NCBI GenBank assembly: GCA_964523875.1
Contig: CAZGAS010000002.1
Span: forward strand, 1 to 64,000
DNA length: 64,000 bases
Direction: 5' to 3'
Origin: JAUVHV01 sp964523875
Lineage (GTDB): Bacteria > Omnitrophota > Gorgyraeia > JABMRG01
Part shown: positions 1 to 7,949 of the stretch, in pieces
How the letters are laid out: every line of letters starts with the position of its first letter
How positions within the stretch are numbered: position 1 is the first letter of the stretch
Notes under the pieces: model-generated
Told to the model about the DNA's origin: nothing
Database searches by the model: none
What the model saw: only the letters and a program-made list of their open reading frames with translations
Made by a program: the position numbers and the translations under genes

Positions 1-259
1 GGTTGAGAAAGGCTCTGTCGCTGTTGATGGGATCAGCTTGACTGTGAATAGTGTTTCAGCAAAAAGTTTTAAGGTTATGGTAATACCGCATACGCTATCC
101 GTAACAGCGCTAGGGCTAAAGAAGAAAGGTAGCCTTGTTAATATAGAAACAGATATATTGGCAAAATATGCCCAGAATCTCATACTCAAAACTAAATCTA
201 TGCCTCAGATCAAGTCGCATGTAGATAAGGATTTTTTAGCAAATCACGGTTTTCTCTGA
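1..259 (+). CDS. ribE: Riboflavin synthase alpha chain, C-terminal part
   Basis: The gene enters from outside the window. The first full codon is at position 2 and about 85 codons are visible up to a TGA at 257-259. Riboflavin synthase converts two molecules of 6,7-dimethyl-8-ribityllumazine into riboflavin and a pyrimidine. The visible peptide starts with EKGSVAVDGISLTVN, the motif that occurs once in each of the family's two lumazine-binding barrels. Because the protein ends about 70 residues later, this must be the second barrel. The C-terminal trimerisation helix region follows. About 200 bases without a gene separate it from the tRNA downstream. ribF, which acts next in flavin synthesis, lies at 7946 in a different operon. 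Confidence 0.85.
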   Translation, partial: VEKGSVAVDGISLTVNSVSAKSFKVMVIPHTLSVTALGLKKKGSLVNIETDILAKYAQNLILKTKSMPQIKSHVDKDFLANHGFL

Positions 260-402
260 TACCCCTCTGTAGTTAACATAAGTCCTCAAATTTTCTTGAT
301 TATACACCCTCAAAGTGATACACTATTCTAATAAAATTCAATATTTTAGAAGCCTATAATAGTCTATAGGAATTTAATTCTGTTATTGCTGAAATATGGT
401 AT

Positions 403-416
403 CGGGACCTGTCCCG
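403..416. repeat. Short palindrome resembling the repeat inside the phosphohexomutase gene
   Basis: CGGGAC-CT-GTCCCG forms a 6-bp hairpin with a 2-base loop in the gap between ribE and the tRNA. The 14 bases CCTGTCCCGTTGCT (408-421) also occur, reverse-complemented, inside the palindromic repeat at 42454-42499. This is therefore probably a partial copy of the same dispersed element. No T-run follows, so it is not a good terminator. Nothing else recognisable lies in 260-456. Confidence 0.5.
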
Positions 417-456
417 TTGCTAAAATCGCTTGTGTTGACTTTGATAATTTTAGTGT

Positions 457-534
457 CGGGATGTAGCGCAGCTTGGCTAGCGCGCTTCGTTCGGGACGAA
501 GAGGCCGCCGGTTCAAATCCGGCCATCCCGACCA
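457..534 (+). tRNA. tRNA-Pro (anticodon CGG)
   Basis: A complete cloverleaf can be folded. Acceptor strands CGGGATG and CATCCCG pair over 7 bp, followed by discriminator A and an encoded CCA. The anticodon arm is CTTCG-TTCGGGA-CGAAG, so the anticodon is CGG and the tRNA reads CCG codons. The T arm GCCGG-TTCAAAT-CCGGC is intact. It is 78 nt with CCA. A perfect 22-bp inverted repeat begins six bases downstream. A second proline tRNA of very similar sequence (GGG) lies at 52972. Confidence 0.95.
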
Positions 535-539
535 TTTTT

Positions 540-589
540 CTTATTAGGGACAGCTACTAATAAGCTAATTAGTAGCTGTCCCTAATAAG
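540..589. repeat. Perfect 22-bp inverted repeat between tRNA-Pro and acyP
   Basis: The left arm 540-561 and right arm 568-589 are exact reverse complements, with the 6-base loop AAGCTA. The arm begins CTTATTAGGGACAG. Two partial copies of the right-arm end (TCCCTAATAAGACTA-like) follow at 594-614. The hairpin sits directly after the tRNA, so it may terminate or delimit the tRNA transcript, but the arms lack a GC-rich base with a clean T-run. It could equally be a mobile palindromic repeat. Confidence 0.85.
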
Positions 590-630
590 ACTAGTCCCTA
601 ATAAGACTAATAAGAAAAAAAGTGATAAAG

Positions 631-903
631 ATGAAAAAACGTTTGCATGTATATTATGAAGGCAGTGTTCAGGGCGTAGGATTTCGTTTTACTGCTGAAC
701 GTATAGCCAGTGAACTAAATCTTACCGGATGGGTAAAAAACCTGCCGGATGGTAAGGTAGAGCTTGTTGCTGAGGGCGATAATAAGAAGCTCTCTTCATT
801 GTTGATGCAGATAAAAGATAATACGCCTGGATATATTTCCAGGGATATTGTAGATTGGCAGGGATATAGAGATGAATTTAAGGATTTTGGCATAAGGTTT
901 TAA
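631..903 (+). CDS. acyP: Acylphosphatase
   Basis: A 90-residue protein of the usual family size. Acylphosphatase hydrolyses carboxyl-phosphate bonds in small acyl phosphates in the cytoplasm. The signature GSVQGVGFR is at residues 11-19, with the phosphate-binding arginine R19. The second motif GWVKN places the catalytic asparagine at N37. I chose the ATG at 631 because the family motif begins close to it; an upstream in-frame GTG at 622 would add three residues and neither has a clear ribosome binding site. It ends 10 bases before ligA, so the two are probably cotranscribed. Confidence 0.9.
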   Translation: MKKRLHVYYEGSVQGVGFRFTAERIASELNLTGWVKNLPDGKVELVAEGDNKKLSSLLMQIKDNTPGYISRDIVDWQGYRDEFKDFGIRF

Positions 904-913
904 GGTGTAAAAT

Positions 914-2911
914 ATGATCGCAGATAATATTAAGAGTAGCATTGAGAGATTAAGGCAGGATATACGTTTACATGATTATAAGTATTATGTAGAGAATAAG
1001 CCTGAGATTACAGATCAGCGATATGATAGCCTTTTTAACCAGCTTAAGGATATGGAAAAAGAATATCCAGAGCTTGTTTCTAAGGATTCGCCAACACAAA
1101 AGATAGGTGAGCGGGTTCTTAGAGGCTTTGAGAAGATAAAACATATTTCTCCAATGCTCAGTATGGATAATACATACTCCGCGGATGAGCTGAGAGAGTT
1201 TGATAAGCGCGTTAAGAAGAATCTTCCGGAAGAGGACGTAAGTTATGTAGTTGAACTTAAGATAGATGGGGCATCTGTATCGCTTTTTTATGAGAATGGT
1301 CTGTTCAAATCCGGCGCGACACGCGGTGATGGGTTTCAAGGCGATAACATAACAGAGAGTCTTAAGACGATAACAGGTATCCCCTCATCCGCGCGTAACA
1401 GAGACAAGTTTCCGCGATTATTAGAGATTCGCGGAGAAATATATATGGATCACGGCGCATTTAAGAAGATTAATCAGGAGAGACGGGCCCGCGGTGATGA
1501 GCTTTTTGCTAATCCGCGTAACGCGGCAGCAGGCTCTTTAAAGCTTCTTGATTCCCGTACCATGGCAAAGAGAGGCTTGCAGATATTCATACATGGGATA
1601 AGCGATACGTTTATTGGCACGATTGATACTCATAGCGGCATTTTAATCTACTTGAGCAGACAAGGCTTCAGGACAAACCAGCATATAAAAAAATGTAAGA
1701 ACATAGATGATGTTATTGAATATTGTAATCAATGGCAAGGCAAGAGAGAAGGGCTTGATTACGATATAGACGGCATGGTTGTAAAGGTGGATTTGTTAAG
1801 CCAGCAGAAGAGGTTGGGAGCTACCACGAAGGCGCCCCGGTGGATGATCGCGTATAAGTTTCCCGCGCAGCAGGCAGTCACGAAGTTGAAGAATATAATA
1901 GTGCAGGTTGGAAGGACCGGTTCCCTTACACCTGTCGCTGAGCTTATGCCAGTCAGCCTTTCGGGAAGTACTGTAAGCCGCGCTACGCTGCATAATATGG
2001 ATGATATCAAACGCAAGGACATCATGATAGGAGATACGGTTATAATAGAGAAAGCCGGTGAGATTATTCCCCAGGTTATAGAACCTGTACTTAGCAAGCG
2101 CACAGGAAAGGAAAAGAGGTTTATAATGCCGGAAAGATGTCCTTCGTGTGGCGGGAAAACGGTTCAATACCCCGGTGAGGTAGCTATACGATGCGATAAC
2201 GCTATATGCCCCGCTCAGCAAAAGGAGCGCCTGCGCCATTTCACGTCACGACAGGGTATGGATATAACAGGCCTTGGTGAGGCGGTAGTGGAACAGCTTA
2301 TAGATAAGAAATTGGTAAAAGATTACGCTGATATATACAGTTTAAGTTTTGATGATATATGCAAACTTGAGAGAATGGCGCAGAAATCCGCGCGGAACCT
2401 GCTTTCCGGAATAGAGCGTTCAAAAGATCAGACACTCGCGAGTCTCATCTACTCGTTAGGTATAAGGCATGTTGGTGTGCACGCGGCCGATGTTTTGGCT
2501 AACAGGTTTGGTTCTATAGAGAACCTGTCAAAGCAGGATGCTGAGACCCTGATGCATACAAGCGAGATAGGCCCGATAATGGCAGAGTCCATATATGAAT
2601 TTTTTCAAAGAGATGTTACAGGGGTTTTATTAAGAAAGCTTGAATTAGCGGGCCTTAACTTTGCCAACAGAGCGGGCGCAGAGGGAAAACTCTCAGGAAA
2701 GATATTTGTCTTTACGGGAAGTTTGGATAATTTTTCCAGAATACAGGCTCAGGATATAGTAAAATCACTTGGCGGAACAATAGCGTCTTCTATCAGCAAA
2801 AAAATAGACTTTGTTATCACCGGAAAAGAACCGGGTTCAAAAGCCAACAAGGCAAGAGAGCTTGGGTTGAATATTATTACTGAAAAAGAATTTCAAGACT
2901 TAATTAGTTAA
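914..2911 (+). CDS. ligA: NAD-dependent DNA ligase LigA
   Basis: 665 residues, full length for the family. It seals nicks in DNA using NAD+, essential in replication and repair. The N-terminal Ia domain (HDYKYYVENKPEITDQRYD) is followed by the adenylation domain with the nucleotidylated lysine K116 in KIDG. An OB fold comes next, then a zinc finger (CPSCG and CDNAICPAQ, near residues 410-430), helix-hairpin-helix repeats and a C-terminal BRCT domain from about residue 585. All domains look intact. It lies between acyP and a lipoprotein gene in a tightly spaced plus-strand run. Confidence 0.97.
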   Translation: MIADNIKSSIERLRQDIRLHDYKYYVENKPEITDQRYDSLFNQLKDMEKEYPELVSKDSPTQKIGERVLRGFEKIKHISPMLSMDNTYSADELREFDKRVKKNLPEEDVSYVVELKIDGASVSLFYENGLFKSGATRGDGFQGDNITESLKTITGIPSSARNRDKFPRLLEIRGEIYMDHGAFKKINQERRARGDELFANPRNAAAGSLKLLDSRTMAKRGLQIFIHGISDTFIGTIDTHSGILIYLSRQGFRTNQHIKKCKNIDDVIEYCNQWQGKREGLDYDIDGMVVKVDLLSQQKRLGATTKAPRWMIAYKFPAQQAVTKLKNIIVQVGRTGSLTPVAELMPVSLSGSTVSRATLHNMDDIKRKDIMIGDTVIIEKAGEIIPQVIEPVLSKRTGKEKRFIMPERCPSCGGKTVQYPGEVAIRCDNAICPAQQKERLRHFTSRQGMDITGLGEAVVEQLIDKKLVKDYADIYSLSFDDICKLERMAQKSARNLLSGIERSKDQTLASLIYSLGIRHVGVHAADVLANRFGSIENLSKQDAETLMHTSEIGPIMAESIYEFFQRDVTGVLLRKLELAGLNFANRAGAEGKLSGKIFVFTGSLDNFSRIQAQDIVKSLGGTIASSISKKIDFVITGKEPGSKANKARELGLNIITEKEFQDLIS

Positions 2912-2927
2912 ACCAAAGAGGTGTATT

Positions 2928-3464
2928 ATGAAGAGAAGTATAATCAGTATAACGCTTATGGCAGCTCTTCTATTTACAGCAGGCTGCAGCGGCGCGTGGA
3001 GGCGAAAATTCGTAAGGAGTAAAAAAAATGAGGTCAAACAGGGGCCTGTTTTACAACCCTATGATTACGAAAAAGAGTTTACAAGTAAGCAGTTTTACGC
3101 GAATCATTACGCCTTCTGGAAGAATTCTGAAGCGGAGCTTATCAATTCTGTAAAGGCAAAAAGTAACCAAAAAAAGATCGTAAGCCAGGCAGACTACGCG
3201 CTTGTTGAGATAAAAAAGCTTGCCAGTCTTCTAAATGATGAGAAGAGAGCTCAGATAGAACCATATGTTGTGGGCCTGGAAGATATAGTAAAAAAAATCA
3301 AACAGCCTAATTACGTGAAAACAAACAGCAACCATATAGTTTCGCAATTAAGCAAACATTATAGGACCGTGAGTGGTAAATTCTCATACTTTCACATGAA
3401 GCACTTTGTACGTCCTGACCAGGAGGGAGCCGGTGATGAGCAGCCAAAACCTATCGCGCAGTGA
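2928..3464 (+). CDS. Putative lipoprotein of unknown function
   Basis: 178 residues with a signal peptide and the lipobox LFTAGC, so C20 is the probable lipidated residue. An SD-like AAAGAGG lies just upstream of the ATG. The mature part is basic and helix-rich, with many Lys, Gln and Glu and no motif I recognise. It lies 16 bases after ligA and overlaps the start of the next gene by 29 bases, so translation may be coupled. The likely location is the periplasmic face of a membrane. I cannot assign a function. Confidence 0.75.
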   Translation: MKRSIISITLMAALLFTAGCSGAWRRKFVRSKKNEVKQGPVLQPYDYEKEFTSKQFYANHYAFWKNSEAELINSVKAKSNQKKIVSQADYALVEIKKLASLLNDEKRAQIEPYVVGLEDIVKKIKQPNYVKTNSNHIVSQLSKHYRTVSGKFSYFHMKHFVRPDQEGAGDEQPKPIAQ

Positions 3465-4071
3465 TTGCGTACTGCATACTATATTGATAGAGCAGATGGG
3501 CGCTAACTGCTACATCTTTGGCTCTAAGAAGAGTAAAAAGGTCGTGATAATAGATCCCGGCGGAGAGAGCGAAAAGATAAAAACTTTCCTGGATGAGTAT
3601 AACCTTACTCCTGAATTTATAATCAATACGCACGGTCATATAGACCATATAGGTGCGAACTCTGATTTTGACCTGCCTATATATATACATAAAGACGACG
3701 CTAATTTTCTTACAAATCCCTTTTTGAGTCTAGCTGTATTTTACGGAAATCTTAAAAAATCTCCACCTGCAAGCCGTGTATTAGAGGATGGTGATGATAT
3801 AGTGATATCTGATTTAGTGCTTAAGGTTATCCATACCCCGGGACATACTCCCGGCGGTATAGCCCTTTATTATAATGGCATAGTCTTTACGGGAGATACC
3901 CTCTTTGCCGCGGGTATCGGCAGGACAGATTTCCCTTACAGCAGTACAAAGGATATTGTAAGCTCAATAAAAGATAGGCTTTTTAGCCTCGCTGATGAGA
4001 CCGTTGTATTGCCGGGCCACGGCGATAAGACTACTATTGGAAAAGAACGAAAGACAATCTTATGGCCATGA
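3436..4071 (+). CDS. Metallo-beta-lactamase-fold hydrolase (glyoxalase II-like)
   Basis: 211 residues from the ATG at 3436, preceded by a strong AGGAGGGAG (3421-3429). A longer reading from 3406 would place the start upstream of that site. The zinc motif HGHIDH (residues 66-71) matches HxHxDH, followed by HTPGHTPGG, GDTLFAAGIGRTDF and a final LPGHG, which supply the remaining ligands. The family includes hydroxyacylglutathione hydrolases and persulfide dioxygenase relatives; the substrate cannot be told from sequence. It overlaps the lipoprotein by 29 bases and xerD by 10. Confidence 0.85.
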   Translation: MSSQNLSRSDCVLHTILIEQMGANCYIFGSKKSKKVVIIDPGGESEKIKTFLDEYNLTPEFIINTHGHIDHIGANSDFDLPIYIHKDDANFLTNPFLSLAVFYGNLKKSPPASRVLEDGDDIVISDLVLKVIHTPGHTPGGIALYYNGIVFTGDTLFAAGIGRTDFPYSSTKDIVSSIKDRLFSLADETVVLPGHGDKTTIGKERKTILWP

Positions 4072-4958
4072 AGGATTTTATAGAAGAGTTCCTGGATTAT
4101 CTTGTTGTGGAAAGAGGGCTCTCAAAGAACACTATTTCAGCGTACAGGACCGATCTTTACAAGTACGCTAATTATCTAACTAATAATAAAAAAAGACCGC
4201 ACCTGGCTGAGGTTTCGCGTGATGACATACGCGACTATATGGTCTTCCAGAAAGAGAAGGGGCTTTCAGGAAATTCTATATCACGTAATCTTGTTGCTAT
4301 CAAGGTGCTGCATCGTTTTCTTGTACGCGAAAAATATATAAAAGAAGATATTACCAGTGTGCTCGATTCTCCAAAGCTCTGGAAACATCTTCCTGAGGCC
4401 CTTTCACTATCCGAGGTAGAGGAGATATTAAAAAAACCTAATGTAAGAAATTGGATGGGCCTAAGAGACAGGGCAGCGCTTGAGCTTATGTACGCGACAG
4501 GCCTTCGCGTCTCAGAACTTGTAAATCTTAATATTGATAACATCAATCTTGATATAGGTTTTGTAAGATGTATCGGCAAGGGGAGCAAAGAGAGGATAGT
4601 TCCGATGGGCAGGCAGTCACAGGTTGCGCTTACGCGTTATCTGAAAAAGTCGAGAGTCAAGCTTTTAAAAACGCAACCTGTAAACAGCCTCTTTCTTTCT
4701 AGGCTTGGCAAGAGAATCTCGCGCCAAAGTTTCTGGAAGATGATAAAGAAATACGCACGCCTGGCGGGGATAAAGAAAGATATAATGCCGCATACCTTAA
4801 GGCACTCTTTTGCTACACATCTTTTAGAAGGAGGCGCGGATTTAAGGGTTGTTCAGGAGATGCTTGGACACGCGGATATAACTACTACCCAGATATATAC
4901 ACACATAAACAAAGAGCGCTTAAAATCTATACATCATAAATTTCATCCGCGGGCCTAA
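4062..4958 (+). CDS. xerD: Site-specific tyrosine recombinase XerC/XerD
   Basis: 298 residues with the two-domain plan of Xer recombinases, which resolve chromosome dimers at dif with FtsK. The N-terminal SAM-like core-binding domain (FLDYLVVERGLSKNTISAYRTDL) is followed by the catalytic domain. The full catalytic set is visible: R149 (ATGLRVSEL), K173 (GKGSKER), H244 and R247 (HTLRH), H270 (LGHAD) and nucleophile Y279 (TTTQIYTH). A second ATG at 4068 is an equally good start. It is housekeeping in type rather than a phage integrase, with no att-like repeats. ftsK lies at 12816. XerC versus XerD is not certain. Confidence 0.88.
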   Translation: MAMKDFIEEFLDYLVVERGLSKNTISAYRTDLYKYANYLTNNKKRPHLAEVSRDDIRDYMVFQKEKGLSGNSISRNLVAIKVLHRFLVREKYIKEDITSVLDSPKLWKHLPEALSLSEVEEILKKPNVRNWMGLRDRAALELMYATGLRVSELVNLNIDNINLDIGFVRCIGKGSKERIVPMGRQSQVALTRYLKKSRVKLLKTQPVNSLFLSRLGKRISRQSFWKMIKKYARLAGIKKDIMPHTLRHSFATHLLEGGADLRVVQEMLGHADITTTQIYTHINKERLKSIHHKFHPRA

Positions 4959-5035
4959 TTTTGGTATTCGTGATAACCTAAAACCGATGACCGTAAACCG
5001 GAATATAAGAGGTGTTTTTAGGAAATGTTTTTATT

Positions 5036-5776
5036 ATGGATAATGTTTTATTAAAGATTAAAAATATCTTACCAAAAACGGTCTTGGACATATTGCGCCT
5101 CGCTGGTAGTATAGGAGATTATGGCCAGGTCCCGGTTTTTTGCGCGGGAGGTTTTGTAAGAGATGTATTGCTTATGGTCAATAATCTTGATATAGATCTT
5201 GTTGTTGAAGGTAATGGCCCTGGGTTTGCGAAGGAATTATCCGATAAGCTTAGAGGTACGTTAGTCTTATACAAACGATTTGGCACAGCCACGGTTACCA
5301 CAAAGGATAATCTAAGGATTGATGTCGCGACAGCCAGGACAGAATATTACCAATCTCCAGGGGTACTACCAAGGGTGAGCTTCTCTTCTATGATAGATGA
5401 TCTGCAGAGAAGAGATTTTACTATAAATGCTATGGCGTTCTCTCTTAATAGCGAATCATACGGCAGGCTTATGGACCTTTTTAATGGGCAGCGGGATCTA
5501 AAAAACATGATTATAAGGGTTTTGCATGATAAGAGTTTTATTGACGATCCAACTCGTATCTATAGGGCTATTCGTTTTGAGCAGAGATACAATTTTGCTA
5601 TAAGTGATGATACCGAAAGACTTATCAGAGATGCTGTAGGCCTTGGTATGCTTGAAAAAATAGACGGTTATAGGCTTAAGAAAGAGATAGAGCTTGCCAG
5701 GTCTGAGAGATTATCGTCAAGAGTCTTTGCCAGGATAAAGCAATTAACTGGGGATAGAGATGTTTCGCAGGGATAG
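5036..5776 (+). CDS. tRNA nucleotidyltransferase/poly(A) polymerase head-domain protein, short
   Basis: 246 residues from the ATG at 5036, behind TAGGAA. The head domain is clear: GGFVRD with G38-G39, the metal motif D52-I-D54, and RRDFTINAMA, then the neck segment DDPTRIYRAIRFEQRY. The wording is closest to the nucleotidyltransferase part of A-adding enzymes that normally follow CBS and DHH domains. Here those domains are absent and the protein stops soon after the neck, where relatives continue for 100 or more residues. Its end overlaps rbfA. It may add only part of the CCA end, or be a shortened relic. About 10 bases of AAAACCG-type repeat precede the gene. Confidence 0.75.
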   Translation: MDNVLLKIKNILPKTVLDILRLAGSIGDYGQVPVFCAGGFVRDVLLMVNNLDIDLVVEGNGPGFAKELSDKLRGTLVLYKRFGTATVTTKDNLRIDVATARTEYYQSPGVLPRVSFSSMIDDLQRRDFTINAMAFSLNSESYGRLMDLFNGQRDLKNMIIRVLHDKSFIDDPTRIYRAIRFEQRYNFAISDDTERLIRDAVGLGMLEKIDGYRLKKEIELARSERLSSRVFARIKQLTGDRDVSQG

Positions 5777-6122
5777 GGTAAGTGAGGAGATAAGGCACCA
5801 GGTAGGTATTATACTCCAAAGAGATATCAGGGATTCGCGTATAGGTTTTGTGACTATTGCCAGGGTTGATATGTCGCCTGACCTGAGATCCGCTGATATA
5901 TTTTTTACCTCTATTGAAGGCAATACTATGGATGAAGATACCTTGCAGGCTCTAAAGGATTCTATCGGACTAATCAGGAGGCTCCTTGCTAAGCGGATAA
6001 GGATAAAATTTATTCCACGAATAACATTTATACATGATGATTCATCCACGGCAGGAAACAGGATAGATGAGATTATAAATATCATACATAAAGATAAGGA
6101 GATTACAAATGGGGATCAATAA
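5760..6122 (+). CDS. rbfA: Ribosome-binding factor A
   Basis: 120 residues. RbfA binds the immature 30S subunit and helps process the 5' end of 16S rRNA. The N-terminal RVSEEIRHQVGIILQRDIRDSRIG and the later SPDLRSADIFFT are typical of this small KH-like protein. It begins inside the last 17 bases of the preceding gene, with GGGGATAGAG as a ribosome binding site, and overlaps nrnA by 14 bases. The order rbfA-nrnA-truB-ribF-rpsO-pnp is a widely conserved bacterial block. The usual upstream partners nusA and infB are missing here and the nucleotidyltransferase stands in their place. Confidence 0.92.
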   Translation: MFRRDRVSEEIRHQVGIILQRDIRDSRIGFVTIARVDMSPDLRSADIFFTSIEGNTMDEDTLQALKDSIGLIRRLLAKRIRIKFIPRITFIHDDSSTAGNRIDEIINIIHKDKEITNGDQ

Positions 6123-7086
6123 GGTCATTAAGTGCATAAGAGATAAGAAAAATAAGAAGTTTTTGATTTCTGCGCACAAGAATCTGGAAGGGGATGCCAT
6201 AGGAAGCATGCTGGCTATGGCTGAGCTCTTAAAGCAAGCTGGCAAAAAGGTTGCCCTATTATCGCCTGAGGATATACCTGATGTGTATAAATTTTTACCG
6301 GGCAGTGCGAAAGTACGGCTAAGGTCGTCTCTTAAAAACATAGACTATGATGTTGCCTGTCTGCTTGATTGCACGGGCATTGAAAGAATAGGTGCTGTAA
6401 AGAGGGGTATCTGTCCTGGAAGGCTGATATTGAATATAGACCACCATATAAGTAATACGTATTTTGGCACAATAAACTGGGTAGAGCCTTATATGTCATC
6501 TTCAGGTGAGCAGGTATATCATCTTTTTAAGAAGATGGGTATTCCCCTTACTAAGAGAGCGGCACTGTACATATATATTGCTATTCTTACGGATACAGGA
6601 TCATTTCGTTATTCAAACACAACAGAGGTTACTCACAGGATAGTCGCGGAACTTATGCAGCATGGCATAGATCCCGCGGATATTTATCGTAAAATTTATG
6701 AGGGAGCAGACGTCTCAAGCCTAACCTTGCTCGCGTCAGCGCTTTCTACCCTTAATACAACTCATAATGGGGAGATAGCATGGGTTCACGTCTCAAGGGC
6801 CATGTTTCGTAAGAATAAAGCCAGTGTTGAAGATACGCAGGATTTTGTGAACTTTCCCAGGTCAATAAAAGGGGTAAAGATAGCGCTTGCTTTTAGAGAG
6901 GCCGGTAAAGGGTTTATTAAAGTAAGTTTTCGTTCAAATGACGACGTGGATGTAAATAAGTTGGCAAAAGAGTTTAATGGCGGAGGGCATCCTTCAGCGA
7001 GTGGTTGTGTATTAAAGGGGGCTATTTCCAAGGTCGAAAAAGCAGTAGTATCAAGAGCAAAGAGGTTTCTTGGCAAAGGCAGATAG
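6109..7086 (+). CDS. nrnA: DHH-family phosphoesterase, oligoribonuclease/pAp phosphatase
   Basis: 325 residues. NrnA-type enzymes degrade short oligoribonucleotides and dephosphorylate pAp, using manganese. Motif I reads AHKNLEGDAIGS (H23, D29), motif II DCTGIERIG, motif III DHHISNTYFG. The C-terminal DHHA1 domain ends in GGGHPSASGC. In motif I the usual PDGD is LEGD, a conservative Asp-to-Glu change at a metal position. It overlaps rbfA and is followed by 227 bases holding a hairpin repeat before truB. Its place next to rbfA and upstream of truB supports nrnA over other DHH proteins such as RecJ. Confidence 0.88.
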   Translation: MGINKVIKCIRDKKNKKFLISAHKNLEGDAIGSMLAMAELLKQAGKKVALLSPEDIPDVYKFLPGSAKVRLRSSLKNIDYDVACLLDCTGIERIGAVKRGICPGRLILNIDHHISNTYFGTINWVEPYMSSSGEQVYHLFKKMGIPLTKRAALYIYIAILTDTGSFRYSNTTEVTHRIVAELMQHGIDPADIYRKIYEGADVSSLTLLASALSTLNTTHNGEIAWVHVSRAMFRKNKASVEDTQDFVNFPRSIKGVKIALAFREAGKGFIKVSFRSNDDVDVNKLAKEFNGGGHPSASGCVLKGAISKVEKAVVSRAKRFLGKGR

Positions 7087-7143
7087 ATACTTTGGTTGAT
7101 CTATACATATTAAATAAAAGAGCAAAGCAGCAGATAACAGTGC

Positions 7144-7242
7144 CTCTTATGCCCATTGCCTGGAGCAGTGCTTTGGATTTTTTTGCCCTGGAAATAAATG
7201 GATGGCAAAAATACCTGCGATGCGAAGGCAAGGACATAAGAG
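7144..7242. repeat. Hairpin repeat element, copy A
   Basis: The ends CTCTTATG and CATAAGAG are inverted, followed inward by TTGCCT/AGGCAA-like and TTTTTGCC/GGCAAAAA arms around an AT-rich centre. The whole element folds as one long imperfect hairpin. Reverse-complementing the element at 27337-27438 gives a nearly colinear sequence, including GCTTTGGATTTTTTTGCC and TGGCAAAAATACCTGCG. GCAGATAA precedes both copies on the plus strand. On this strand the element can be read as a short peptide (SALDFFALEINGWQ...) with no ribosome binding site. It lies between nrnA and truB, inside an apparent operon. Confidence 0.8.
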
Positions 7243-7313
7243 ATTACTAAAAGCTGAAGAATGGTTTTAGAAAAAGTTTTTAGGTTAATAACATATTATC
7301 TGAGTTAACTTAT

Positions 7314-7949
7314 ATGGATGACATTATAATAATAGACAAACCTTCCGGCATGACATCCCATGATGTTGTGGCGATCGCGCGCAGGACGCTTAAGATAAAA
7401 AAGATAGGCCACTGTGGTACGCTTGACCCACTGGCAACGGGGGTACTGGTTCTTGTGGTGAATAAGGCTACCAAGTTATCCGCAAGCCTATCTGCTGATG
7501 ACAAGGAGTATCTCTGCGTGATGGAGTTAGGTGTTGTGACTGATACACAGGACGCGACAGGCGAAGTTATAAGCAGGAGTAGTACAGATGCTATTGATAA
7601 ATTAGCTGTAGAAGAGGCTATCTTATCATTTCATGGAAAACAGGAGCAGATCCCGCCTATGGTATCAGCAAAGCACCATAACGGAAAAAGGCTATACAAG
7701 CTTGCCAGAAAAGGCATTGTTGTCGAAAGAGAGCCGGTAGATATCGAGATAAAGGATATTGAGATTTTAAATATCAAAGATAATAAGGCGGAATTCAGGG
7801 TGGTATGTTCAAAAGGTACGTATATCAGGACTCTTTGCCATGATATAGGCCAGAAGCTTGGGCCCGGCGCGCATATGAAGTCATTAAGAAGGACTCGCTC
7901 AGGCAGGTTTTGCATAAAGGACGCTATCGCGCTTGAGGATATTTCATGA
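7314..7949 (+). CDS. truB: tRNA pseudouridine(55) synthase TruB
   Basis: 211 residues. TruB isomerises U55 in the T loop of tRNAs. The motif GHCGTLDPLATGVL holds the catalytic aspartate D38, after the N-terminal IIIDKPSGMTSHDVV. KGTYIRTLCHDIGQKLG and LRRTRSGRF complete the family pattern. It is the short form, ending without the C-terminal PUA-like domain seen in longer relatives. It overlaps ribF by four bases (ATGA). The upstream gap carries hairpin copy A, so truB may be separated transcriptionally from nrnA, or the hairpin may be a processing site. Confidence 0.93.
   Translation: MDDIIIIDKPSGMTSHDVVAIARRTLKIKKIGHCGTLDPLATGVLVLVVNKATKLSASLSADDKEYLCVMELGVVTDTQDATGEVISRSSTDAIDKLAVEEAILSFHGKQEQIPPMVSAKHHNGKRLYKLARKGIVVEREPVDIEIKDIEILNIKDNKAEFRVVCSKGTYIRTLCHDIGQKLGPGAHMKSLRRTRSGRFCIKDAIALEDIS

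Noticed and set aside
4062..4958. Xer-type recombinase as integrase of a mobile island
   Set aside because: The sequence is of the housekeeping XerC/D type, neighbours are core genes, and no att-like direct repeats flank it.
6109..7086. Loss of activity of NrnA because motif I is LEGD
   Set aside because: Glutamate can replace aspartate as a metal ligand and all other motifs are intact; recorded only as a variation.
7005..7250. 81-residue plus-strand frame over the end of nrnA and hairpin copy A
   Set aside because: It overlaps nrnA in another frame and has no ribosome binding site; only the repeat part is similar to another locus.
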